Assembly: GCF_035984545.1 (NCBI RefSeq)
Contig: NZ_JAXCHP010000001.1
Span: forward strand, 2,852,001 to 2,916,000
Reading direction: 5' to 3'
Length of the DNA stretch: 64,000 nt
Origin: Cryobacterium sp. GrIS_2_6
Lineage (GTDB): Bacteria; Actinomycetota; Actinomycetes; Actinomycetales; Microbacteriaceae
Position numbers and translations under genes: made by a program. Below are positions 8,617 to 16,456 of this stretch, piece by piece; positions within the stretch are counted from its first letter, which is position 1; every line of letters starts with the position of its first letter. The notes beneath the pieces are model-generated. The model made no database searches. It worked only from the letters and a program-made list of their open reading frames with translations, and was not told the DNA's origin.

Positions 8617-9837
8617 TCACGCGGTGACCAGGATCATCGTGAGCACGCTCAACCCGACCGTCACCGGGGCGAGCACGAGGCCGAAGAGCGCATACCCGCG
8701 CCAGGGGATCAGCACGTTCATCTTCTCGAGCCTGCTGTGCCAGAGCAACGTCGCGAGCGACGCCCACGGGGTGACCAGCGGGCCGACGTTCGCGCCGATC
8801 AGGACGGCGAGCAGCCGCGGGGTCGAGTCGGCGACCGGTTCGAGCGCGAGGTAGGCGGGCAGGTTATTGGTCAGGTTCGAGCCGACCAGACTCGTGCCGG
8901 CCAGGCGGAACAGGTCCCTCGGCGCGTTCCCCGCCCCGGCAAGCGCGGTGAGCAGCACGGGCAGCCCGAGGTTCTGCAGGGCCTCCATCGCGAGGAACAG
9001 CCCGCCGCTGAACAGCAGGAGCGACCAGGGAATCAGGGTCATCCGGAGAACGCTCTGGCGCCTGACGAAGAACACGACGGCCAGCACGAGTGCGGCGATG
9101 CTCGACGGCAGCCATACCGGCACGCCGACGACGAGGGCGGGCAGCAGGGCAGCGAGCACGAGCGCGCTCGTCCCGAGCAGCACCCGGTCGACGGATGCCA
9201 CCGCTCCCGACGTTCCCGCGACGCGCATCCGCTGCACGGGGACGCTCGAATACCGTTTGCCGAGGTCTTTCCGGAAGACGATCGCAACCATTGCCATCGG
9301 CACGACCACGGCGACGAGCGCCGGGGCCGCGGTCAACCCGGCGAAGGCGATCGGTGAGATGCCGCCGAGGCGGTTCTGGGCGAGCAGGTTGGTCAGGTTG
9401 CTGATCGGGAGCAGCAGGCTGCCGGTGTTGGCGAGCCACACCGTCGTGAGCGCGAACGGCAGCGGCGGCAGGCCCGCCTGCCGCGCGACGACGACGACGA
9501 CCGGCGTCAGGAGCACGGCGGTGGTGTCGAAGGAGAGGAACACCGTCGTGACGATCGCGATGCCGGCCACCCACAACCAGAGCAACCAGGCCCTGCCGCC
9601 ACCCCAGTGCCGCAGCCGGCGGGCGATCCAGCGGAACACCCCCGCTTCGCTGCAGAGCTCGGTGACGACGGTCATGGCCACGACGAACACGAGGATCGGC
9701 GCCACCCGGTCCACGAGAACGAGCAGTTCGGGGAGCGGGAGCAGGCCGGTGACCGCGGCGACGGTGCCGAGCAGGAGCAGACCGGCGCCGATGAGGGACA
9801 GGACCATGAATGGGAGTGTATCGGCCAGGAGCGCCAC
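8617..9837 (-). CDS. SLC13/ArsB-type membrane permease
   Basis: 406-aa integral membrane protein with about 10-11 helices of the ion transporter superfamily (ArsB, NhaD, DASS). Diagnostic segments are FLSFDTTAVLLTPVVVVVA and TGSLLLPISNLTNLLAQ in the first half, and the mirrored SLVGSNLTNNLPAYL with GANVGPLVTPWASLATLLW in the second. It may export arsenite or import an anion; no ars genes are adjacent. The GTG start at 9837 is the longest; ATG at 9807 (MVLSLIGAG) is an equally good alternative. It is followed downstream by the PRC-barrel gene. Confidence 0.85.
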   Translation of the reverse strand: MALLADTLPFMVLSLIGAGLLLLGTVAAVTGLLPLPELLVLVDRVAPILVFVVAMTVVTELCSEAGVFRWIARRLRHWGGGRAWLLWLWVAGIAIVTTVFLSFDTTAVLLTPVVVVVARQAGLPPLPFALTTVWLANTGSLLLPISNLTNLLAQNRLGGISPIAFAGLTAAPALVAVVVPMAMVAIVFRKDLGKRYSSVPVQRMRVAGTSGAVASVDRVLLGTSALVLAALLPALVVGVPVWLPSSIAALVLAVVFFVRRQSVLRMTLIPWSLLLFSGGLFLAMEALQNLGLPVLLTALAGAGNAPRDLFRLAGTSLVGSNLTNNLPAYLALEPVADSTPRLLAVLIGANVGPLVTPWASLATLLWHSRLEKMNVLIPWRGYALFGLVLAPVTVGLSVLTMILVTA

Positions 9838-9916
9838 GCCTCGCAGGGTGAGCGGATGCCTGGTGTGGCGGGAGCGGGGCTGGAGGGGGCGGGCGGGCGG
9901 TGGGGAGGGAGGCGGG

Positions 9917-11098
9917 TCAGCGGAAGGCGCTCACGCCGGTCAGGTCGCGGCCGATCAGGAGGGACTGCACGCTCTCGGTGCCCTCGTAGGTGTGCAGCGA
10001 CTCGATATCGGCGAGGTGCCGGATCACGTGGTTCTCGAGCAGGATGCCGTTGCCGCCGAGCACGTCGCGCGCCGTCGCCGCGATCTCGCGGGCGGCGCGA
10101 GTGTTGTGGTACTTGGCGAGGGACGCCTGGATCGGACGCATGGTTCCGGCCGCGTCGAGTTCGGCGAGGCGCAGGCAGTAGAGCTGCATCGCGGTCAGCT
10201 GGGACAGCATCCGCGTGAGTCGTTCCTGCACGAGCTGGAAGCCGGCGAGCGGCTTGCCGAACTGGATGCGCTGGTTCGAGTAGCTGAGGGCGGCCTCGAA
10301 AACCGCGGTCGCGTGGCCGAGCGCCGACCAGGCCACACCGAGGCGGGTGGCGAACAGCACGGTCGCGGTGTCCTTGAAGGTGCGGGTGCCCGGCAGGAGG
10401 GCGTCGAGGGGCACGCGCACGTTGTCGAGCACGATGCGAGCCTGGTGGATGCCGCGAAGGGAGCCCTTCCCGGTGATCGTCTGGGCCTGGTAGCCGGGGG
10501 TGTCCTGCGGCACGAGGAACCCGCGCACGTTGCCGTCGTCGTCGCGGGCCCAGACCACGGTCACGTCGCCGACGGAGCCGTTGCCGATCCACTTCTTCTC
10601 GCCGGTGATCACCCACTCGTCGCCCTCGCGGGTCGCGGTCGTCTCGAGCGCGACGGAGTCGGAGCCGTGGTCGGGTTCGGTGAGGGCGAAGGCGCCGAGC
10701 TTCTCGGCGCGGGCGAGGGGGATGAGCCACTCGGCCTTCTGGGCTTCGCTCCCGTAGAGGGCGATGCTGCGGAGCGCGAGCCCGCCCTGCACGGCCACCA
10801 CGGTGCCCATCGAGCCGTCGCCACGGGAGATCTCCATGTTGACGAGGCCGGCGGCGAGCGGGGACATCGGGGTAAGGCCGGGGCCGACGACGCCGTCGGT
10901 GAGCAGGTCGAGTTCGCCGAGCCTGCGGACGAGGTGCAGCGGATACTCGGCCTTGTCCCAGGCCTCGGTGACCTCGTCGAGCGTCTCGATCGCGAAGGCG
11001 CGGGCCCGGTCCCAGAAGACGCGGTCGGCGGCGGGCACGTCCCGGAAGAGTTCGTAGTAGTCGGTGTCGAGCGGCACGGATACGTCGTAGTCGGGCAC
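9917..11098 (-). CDS. acyl-CoA dehydrogenase (glutaryl-CoA dehydrogenase-like)
   Basis: 393-aa FAD-dependent acyl-CoA dehydrogenase. It shows GAFALTEPDHGSD (FAD and substrate binding), WITGEKKWIGNG-like residues, the RIQFGKPLAGFQLVQ region and the C-terminal HTYEGTESVQSLLIGRDLTG, in which the Glu of YEGT is the catalytic base. This C-terminus is closest to the glutaryl-CoA dehydrogenase branch. A TetR gene lies directly upstream on the same strand. Two palindromic operators sit in the 62-bp gap, 29 bp before the ATG, so expression is probably induced when the regulator binds an acyl-CoA. Confidence 0.93.
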   Translation of the reverse strand: MPDYDVSVPLDTDYYELFRDVPAADRVFWDRARAFAIETLDEVTEAWDKAEYPLHLVRRLGELDLLTDGVVGPGLTPMSPLAAGLVNMEISRGDGSMGTVVAVQGGLALRSIALYGSEAQKAEWLIPLARAEKLGAFALTEPDHGSDSVALETTATREGDEWVITGEKKWIGNGSVGDVTVVWARDDDGNVRGFLVPQDTPGYQAQTITGKGSLRGIHQARIVLDNVRVPLDALLPGTRTFKDTATVLFATRLGVAWSALGHATAVFEAALSYSNQRIQFGKPLAGFQLVQERLTRMLSQLTAMQLYCLRLAELDAAGTMRPIQASLAKYHNTRAAREIAATARDVLGGNGILLENHVIRHLADIESLHTYEGTESVQSLLIGRDLTGVSAFR

Positions 11099-11126
11099 GG
11101 TTCCCCTTCATTGGGTTCGGCTGGTG

Positions 11127-11163
11127 TGACACTCAGTGTCGGGTCAAATGACACTGAGTGTCA
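11127..11163. promoter_or_regulatory. twin TetR-type operators
   Basis: Two near-identical palindromes: GACACTCAGTGTC at 11128-11140 and TGACACTGAGTGTCA at 11149-11163. Centre-to-centre spacing is 22 bp, about two helical turns. They lie between the tetR stop and the dehydrogenase start; the second overlaps the tetR stop codon. TetR regulators bind such palindromes as paired dimers. Confidence 0.85.
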
Positions 11164-12036
11164 AGTTGCGCGCCCCGGCGTGCTCGCGGCGCGGCGTCCA
11201 CCGAGGGCGCGTGCGACCTCTCGGGAGAGCTCGTCCGGGGAAATCGTTTCGGAGAACACCGCTACGACGAGCTCGGCTGAGGCCTCCCCCGCCCGCTGGT
11301 GCCCGTCCGCGTGCTGCCCGGCCTGGTCAGGTGCCGCGTCGGGGTGGAAGAGGCGCCCCACTTCGCGGAGCTCCGCGGCGAGTTCCTCTGCGAGATGCGC
11401 GGCATGCTCGGCGTCCCGCGCGGCATCCATGTCGGCGTCGCTCACTGAGACCGGCTCGGCGTTCGACGCGGCGTTCGACGCGGCCCCCGTTTCGGACGAG
11501 GACGGGACAGGGCCGCGGATCAGGCGGCGGAGTTCGTAGTTGTGCGTTGCTGTGATCGCTGCGGCGTAGCGGATGGCGGTGAGCTGCGGCACGTCGGGAC
11601 GGGCGGAGCGGAGGTAGGCGGCGAACATCCGCTCGTAACGGATGGCCATGATCGTCTCGCGGTCGCGGAGGGCCGGGGTGTCGCGCACGATGAGATCGCG
11701 GACGCGGACGTTGTCGAGCCGTTCGCGGAATCGCTCGAAGACCATCGTCGCGGCGTCACGGACCGCAAGCCAGGGGTCGTCGTGTTGCGCGGCGAAGTAG
11801 GCGGCGATCTGCACGGCGAGTTCGTCATGGTCGGCGAAGATCACATCTTCCTTGGATCGGAACTGCCGGAAGAAGGTGCTGCGCGAGACGCCGGCGGCCC
11901 TGGCGACGTCGGTCGCGGTCGTGGCCTCGTAGCCGTTGGTGCGGAACAGGCGCACGGCGATGTCGGCCACCTCGACGCGGGAGCGGGTGCGAGCCGGACG
12001 GGGCTGGCCGGAGGCCTCTGTTGCGGAAACGGACAT
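11161..12036 (-). CDS. TetR family transcriptional regulator of the dehydrogenase
   Basis: 291-aa regulator, longer than the usual 190-220 aa. The N-terminal HTH is clear (EVADIAVRLFRTNGYEATTATDVARAAGVSRSTFFRQFRSKEDVIFADH). The ligand domain runs to about residue 210. The last 80 residues are rich in Ala, Glu and Asp and look disordered. Start ATG at 12036 (MSVSATEASG). It is encoded immediately upstream of the acyl-CoA dehydrogenase with twin operators in between, which is a strong positional argument that it represses that gene. Confidence 0.9.
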   Translation of the reverse strand: MSVSATEASGQPRPARTRSRVEVADIAVRLFRTNGYEATTATDVARAAGVSRSTFFRQFRSKEDVIFADHDELAVQIAAYFAAQHDDPWLAVRDAATMVFERFRERLDNVRVRDLIVRDTPALRDRETIMAIRYERMFAAYLRSARPDVPQLTAIRYAAAITATHNYELRRLIRGPVPSSSETGAASNAASNAEPVSVSDADMDAARDAEHAAHLAEELAAELREVGRLFHPDAAPDQAGQHADGHQRAGEASAELVVAVFSETISPDELSREVARALGGRRAASTPGRAT

Positions 12037-12102
12037 CAGTCGTGAAAGTAGCACGGAATCGCGCAGTCTCCTTCCCACCCGAACGCCTGGCGCAGGGCGG
12101 GT

Positions 12103-12807
12103 TCAGCGCAGGGCTGCGAGCTCCTCCGTCTCGGCGATCACGTCGACCATCGCGGTGCCCCGGAGCACGGTGACCGGAAGCGGCATCGGCGTACTGACCA
12201 GGCCGAGGTATGCCCGGCGCACCCTGCCTTCCCGCTGAAGCGTCTCGATGATGCGCCGGGACGTGGGGTTGATCGGCACGGCGGGGCCGAGTCCGACCTC
12301 TGCGGCGGCCGTGTTGATGCCCACGACGGTGCCGCGCGAGTCGGCGAGCGCCCCACTGGAGTTGCCGGGGTTTGACGGCTGCATCCGTCTGGATGACGTC
12401 TTCGATGACCCGGGCAGCCGACGCGGAGAGTGTCGGCGTTGCCGAGCCGGGCGGGCTCCGGCGGGGTCAGCGCACGGGAACGGACCACGGCGAGGTCGGA
12501 AAGCGGGTCGGAGCCGACGATCTCGATGGCGCTGCTCGTGCTGTCGGAGAAGAGGGCGAGGCCGGCATCCGCCCCGAGCACGACGTGAGCGTTCGTGAGC
12601 AGGTAGCCCTGTGCGGAGTAGAGCAGGGCCGAACCGGCGCCGCGGCGCACCCGTCCGCGCGGCGTGGCGACCGACATCTCGATCGCCGCGACCTGGCGGG
12701 TCACGGTCGCGGCGACCTCGGTCACGACCCGGGAGTACGCGTCGAGCGGACCCTCCCTCGGGTCGTCCGTTTCTTCGGCCAGCTCCTCTCCTCCCGTTCT
12801 CGCTCAC
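12103..12807 (-). pseudogene. decayed HtrA/DegP-like trypsin protease
   Basis: Remnant of an S1C serine protease spread over more than one frame. One frame (from 12725) gives RRGAGSALLYSAQGYLLTNAHVV with the catalytic His, DPLSDLAVVR with the catalytic Asp, and LGNADTLRVG. The frame then breaks: the expected stretch between RVG and VIEDVIQTDA is deleted and at least one extra base follows. The catalytic Ser region reads NPGNSSGAL in a different frame, then VVGINTAAAEVGLGPAVPINP, and only a stub of a PDZ domain. The intact motif is normally GNSGGP. No start or frame can make a full protein. Confidence 0.8.
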
Positions 12808-13095
12808 CGCGGTCGCCGCGGATGCCGCCCCCTGTAACCGGGGTCTGCCCGCGTCACCGCTCCCCGGTCAACGCCCTCGGCGCACACAGCAGGCGGGCTG
12901 AGCGCACGTTTCTCCCCGGCCGGCAGCGCGAGGCTGCGACGGGCGCGATCACCCTCGAGGTGCGGGAGTTCTGCGCCCGGGCGCCCCGGCAGGACCAGGC
13001 CGAGCGCGCCTGACCGCAACCTGACCGCGCACCCGATCCGTCATTGTTCCTGGCCCGCCTCTCCGTAAGTTGGGGAGCGGACGAGCGGAGCACAC
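12808..13095. other. intergenic, no gene seen
   Basis: High-GC region without credible coding potential. It contains a GGAG ribosome site at 13087-13090 for the next gene. Confidence 0.5.
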
Positions 13096-13992
13096 GTGGC
13101 AGAGATCGATCAGAATCCCCTTCCGATAACTGACCGGGCACGGGTTGCGGAGCCTGCGACGCCTCTGGGCACGGCCGAGGAGACGGCTCCGCGTGGCCAA
13201 CGGTTGCGTGTCCCGCGGTTCAGCGGCCGCCCGATACTCAGCAAGGTCCCCGAGGTGACCGCCGCGTTCTGGGTCACCAAGGTGCTCACGACCGGGATGG
13301 GCGAGACGACGGCCGACTACCTCGTGCACCAGATCGACCCGCCCGTCGCCGTCGGCCTCGCGGGCCTCGGCCTGTTCGCCGCCCTGCTCCTGCAGTTCGC
13401 CGTTCGCCGTTACGTCGCGTGGGTCTACTGGCTCGCCGTCGTCATGGTGAGCATCTTCGGCACGATGGCAGCCGATGCCGTGCACGTAGGCCTCGGAATC
13501 CCCTACCTCGTGTCCACGGTCGCCTTCGTCCTCGCGCTCGCTGCGATCTTCCTTGCGTGGCGGACGACCGAGAAGTCGCTCTCCATCCACAGCATCGTGA
13601 CCCGCCGCCGCGAGTTCTTCTACTGGGCGACGGTCCTCACCACCTTCGCCCTCGGCACCGCTGCCGGCGACCTGACCGCGATGACCTTCGGCCTCGGCTA
13701 CCTCGCGTCGGGAATCGTCTTCGCTGTGCTCATCGCCATCCCCGCACTGGCGTATCGCCGCTTCGGCATGAACGCAACGCTCGCATTCTGGTTCGCGTAC
13801 ATCCTGACCCGGCCGCTCGGGGCATCCTTCGCCGACTGGGCCGCCGTCTCGCTCGAGCGGGGCGGCCTCGACTTCGGCACGGGACCGGTGAGCCTCGTGC
13901 TCTTCGGCGCAATCGTCGCCCTCCTTGCCGCCCGCGCGATCCCGCCGCGCTCTCCCGCCGCGCTCCCGCGAGAATGCACGTTTGGCCCTTAA
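13096..13992 (+). CDS. COG4705-type membrane protein
   Basis: 298-aa membrane protein with about eight helices. Two internal repeats are visible: KVPEVTAAFWVTKVLTTGMGETTADY (from about 48) and RREFFYWATVLTTFALGTAAGDLTA (from about 172). Each has an acidic residue following a Gly-containing helix, which suggests an ion-handling fold. The group is known as uncharacterised membrane-anchored proteins. GTG start at 13096 with GGAG 5 nt upstream. The last dozen residues (SPAALPRECTFGP) are encoded by one arm of a palindromic repeat, so the tail is probably not ancestral. Confidence 0.78.
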   Translation: MAEIDQNPLPITDRARVAEPATPLGTAEETAPRGQRLRVPRFSGRPILSKVPEVTAAFWVTKVLTTGMGETTADYLVHQIDPPVAVGLAGLGLFAALLLQFAVRRYVAWVYWLAVVMVSIFGTMAADAVHVGLGIPYLVSTVAFVLALAAIFLAWRTTEKSLSIHSIVTRRREFFYWATVLTTFALGTAAGDLTAMTFGLGYLASGIVFAVLIAIPALAYRRFGMNATLAFWFAYILTRPLGASFADWAAVSLERGGLDFGTGPVSLVLFGAIVALLAARAIPPRSPAALPRECTFGP

Positions 13993-14029
13993 GTTACCGG
14001 CGATAAGGGCCGAAAGTGGACTCTCGCGG
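13966..14029. terminator. long palindromic repeat between convergent genes
   Basis: Arms 13966-13991 and 14004-14029 are complementary at about 22 of 26 positions around a 12-nt loop. They lie exactly between the convergent ends of the COG4705 gene and the binding-protein gene, so they can act as a bidirectional terminator. The arm spans the stop codon of the COG4705 gene. Confidence 0.75.
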
Positions 14030-14041
14030 CGGGAAGCGGGG

Positions 14042-15142
14042 CTATTCGGTACCGAGGCCCGCGGCCGAGACCGGCTTCTCACCGGCCGCCGTGCGCACCT
14101 TGTTGAGCGCGGTCAGGTCGAACAGGCCGTTCAGGTCGCCGGTCTTGGTGGTGCCGGCCGACACGCCGTTCTCGAGGCTCACCGCGAACGTCGACGCGAG
14201 CGGGTCCGTCGAGAACGTCACCTTGGTCAAGGCTCGCGTGATCACGGCATCGGAGAGAGCCTTCCCGCTGTCGGCCGTGAGCTTCTTGTTGATCACGGTT
14301 GCCGCATCCGTCGGGTTCTTCGTGAGCCAGTCGACGGATGCCGCGTTGCCGGCCACGAGGGCCCGGACCGTCTCCGGGTGCTCGGCCAGGAATCCCTTCC
14401 GCACCAGGAGTACGGTCGTCGGGAAGGCGCCGTCCGGCCACAGCGAGGACTCGTCGACGAGCACTTTGGCGCCGGCGTCGACGACGAGGCGGGAGACCCA
14501 GGGCTCCGGTAGCCAGGCGCCGTCGATGGCGCCGCTCTGGAACAGGGTGAGGGTCTGTGCGTTCTCGGTCGGCGTAATCTTCACGTCGCCGCCGCCGGAG
14601 GTGTCCGTTGTGAAGCCTTTGCTGCTCAACCAGGCTCGCAGTGCGACGTCCTGAGTGTTGCCGAGCTGCGGGGAGGCGAGGGTCTTGCCCTTGAGGTCGG
14701 CGGCGGAATTGATCCCCTCGCGCACGACGAGGGCTGCTCCGCCGCTTGTCGCGCCTGCGACGATCTCGACCGACTCGCCTTTGCTCTTGATGTAGCTGTT
14801 CACGGCCGGGCTCGGGCCGATGTATGCCGCGTCGATCGCGCCGGCGCTGAGCGCCTCGATCGTCGCGGGGCCGGCGTTGAAGATCTGGGTGCTGAGCTTG
14901 GTGCTGCCGAGGGAATCCTGCAGCAGGCCGTTCTCGATTCCGACGAGGGCAGGGGCTTGGGTGACGTTGTCGAAGTAGCCGAGCCGGAGCTCTGCGGCCG
15001 GACCGGCTGCGGTGGCACCGGAGGTGGCATCGGCCGAGGCGGCGCATCCGCTCAGGGTGGTGGCGAGCAGGGCGACGGATGCCGCGCCGAGGGCGAGGCG
15101 CATCCCCGTGCGACGAGCAGTGGTGTGGGTCTTGGTGGACAT
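14042..15142 (-). CDS. ABC transporter substrate-binding lipoprotein, SsuA/NrtA type
   Basis: 366-aa lipoprotein (lipobox TLSGC) of the family that binds aliphatic sulfonates, taurine or nitrate. Family signs are LRLGYFDNVTQAPALVGIENGLLQ, IDAAYIGPSPAVNSYIKS, the LKGKTLASPQLGNTQDV motif, DGAWLPEPWVSRLV and the C-terminal NGVSAGTTKTGDLNGLFDLTALN. Start ATG 15142 is preceded by GGAAGTGAAG. No permease or ATPase gene is adjacent, so it is an orphan or works with components elsewhere. A pair of palindromes lies upstream (15187-15220). Confidence 0.87.
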   Translation of the reverse strand: MSTKTHTTARRTGMRLALGAASVALLATTLSGCAASADATSGATAAGPAAELRLGYFDNVTQAPALVGIENGLLQDSLGSTKLSTQIFNAGPATIEALSAGAIDAAYIGPSPAVNSYIKSKGESVEIVAGATSGGAALVVREGINSAADLKGKTLASPQLGNTQDVALRAWLSSKGFTTDTSGGGDVKITPTENAQTLTLFQSGAIDGAWLPEPWVSRLVVDAGAKVLVDESSLWPDGAFPTTVLLVRKGFLAEHPETVRALVAGNAASVDWLTKNPTDAATVINKKLTADSGKALSDAVITRALTKVTFSTDPLASTFAVSLENGVSAGTTKTGDLNGLFDLTALNKVRTAAGEKPVSAAGLGTE

Positions 15143-15186
15143 GGGCTTCACTTCCATTCGGTGGACGGCGTACGCTGCGGCACCCG

Positions 15187-15220
15187 GGGTGGTCTCGAGA
15201 CCTGGGGTGGTCTCGAGACG
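15187..15220. promoter_or_regulatory. repeated palindrome upstream of the binding protein
   Basis: GGGGTGGTCTCGAGAC occurs twice, 18 bp apart. Each copy contains the palindrome GTCTCGAGAC (15192-15201 and 15210-15219). It lies 45-80 bp before the start of the binding-protein gene, consistent with tandem operator sites. The regulator is unknown. Confidence 0.5.
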
Positions 15221-15380
15221 ACGTTATTCACCGAATGACCTGAGCGACATTCCGGCCGGTCACGCCCGGTCACGAAACGTAGCGCAGCGTCACACAGCAT
15301 CGACGAGCCTCGGCGCGACGGCGATGAGACTCGGCAGGAGCGTTGACCCCGCTGCTCCGCGGATGCTGCTTGACTGAGGT

Positions 15381-16358
15381 GTGCGCACACCGAAAACCCG
15401 CTGCTACCGGAACGGGGACCTCGTCGACGAGGGCTTCCCGCTCGCCGACGTCTCCGAACACCTCGCCGACGAGGGCTGTGTGGTCTGGGTGGACCTGTGC
15501 TCGCCTGAAGAAGCGGACCTGGACCTGCTCGCGGAGGAACTCGGCCTGCATGCCCTCGCCGTCGAGGACGCCTTGAAGCTGCACCAGCGTCCCAAACTCG
15601 ACCGGTACTCCGACCACCTGTTCCTGTCGGCGTATTCGATCACGTTCTCGCCGGAGACGGCCTCGGTGGAGACCTCGGAGATCGCCGCTTTCATCACCGA
15701 GCGGGCCTTCGTCACCGTGCACAAGGACCCTGACTTCGACGTCGACGCCGTCGTCGCCCGCTGGGACTCCTCCCCCGACCTCGCCTCGAACGGTGTCGCG
15801 TTCCTCCTGCACGGACTCCTCGACTTCCTCGTCGACGGCTACTTCGAGGCCGTCGAGGCCCTTGACGAACAGGTCGAGGAGCTCGAGAGCCAGCTCTTCG
15901 AACCGAGGAGCGACCAGGAGGCTGTGCAGCGCCGCTCCTTTGATCTCCGGAAGAGCCTCGTGCTGATGCGCCGGGTGATCCTGCCGATGCGTGAGGTCGT
16001 CAACACCCTGTTACGCCGCGACGTGCACCTGCTGCCAAACGACATGGCGCCGTACTTCCAGGACGTCTATGACCACGTGCTGCGCGCGATGGAGTGGACG
16101 GAGAGCCTCAGGGACCTGGCCACGAGCGTGCTCGAGGCGAACCTCGCGATCCAGGGCAACCGGCTCAACGTGATCACGAAAAAGGTCACCGGCTACGCGG
16201 CAATCATTGCGGTGCCCACGGCGATCACCGGTTTCTACGGCCAGAATGTTCCGTACCCGGGCTTCAGCGAAGTCGGCGGCTTCTACAGCTCCATCGCGCT
16301 CATCGTCGGCCTGTCCGCCCTGCTCTACCTGCTCTTCAAGCGCAACGACTGGATCTGA
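15381..16358 (+). CDS. CorA family Mg2+/Co2+ transporter
   Basis: 325-aa divalent cation channel. The N-terminal cytoplasmic domain includes VVWVDLCSPEEADLDLLAEELGLHALAVEDAL and QRPKLDRYSDHLFL; the long stalk helix spans about 140-265. Two C-terminal membrane helices flank the pore motif. The signature normally written GMN reads GQN here (GFYGQNVPYPG), as in many actinobacterial members. GTG start at 15381. The gene ends in a basic tail (LFKRNDWI), followed by short tandem repeats and a terminator. Confidence 0.92.
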   Translation: MRTPKTRCYRNGDLVDEGFPLADVSEHLADEGCVVWVDLCSPEEADLDLLAEELGLHALAVEDALKLHQRPKLDRYSDHLFLSAYSITFSPETASVETSEIAAFITERAFVTVHKDPDFDVDAVVARWDSSPDLASNGVAFLLHGLLDFLVDGYFEAVEALDEQVEELESQLFEPRSDQEAVQRRSFDLRKSLVLMRRVILPMREVVNTLLRRDVHLLPNDMAPYFQDVYDHVLRAMEWTESLRDLATSVLEANLAIQGNRLNVITKKVTGYAAIIAVPTAITGFYGQNVPYPGFSEVGGFYSSIALIVGLSALLYLLFKRNDWI

Positions 16359-16362
16359 GACC

Positions 16363-16398
16363 GGCACGACAGGCACGACAGGCACGACAGGCACGACA
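16363..16398. repeat. 9-bp tandem repeat, four copies
   Basis: GGCACGACA is repeated four times perfectly, beginning 5 nt after the corA stop codon. Confidence 0.85.
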
Positions 16399-16406
16399 CG
16401 CGCGCA

Positions 16407-16453
16407 CAGGGGATGCCGGGCGCGGCCCAGGGCGGCGCGACCGGCATCCCCTG
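16407..16453. terminator. bidirectional hairpin terminator
   Basis: A perfect 13-bp stem, CAGGGGATGCCGG at 16407-16419 with its complement at 16441-16453, sits between the convergent corA and deacetylase genes. There is no clear T-run. Confidence 0.75.
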
Positions 16454-16456
16454 CCA

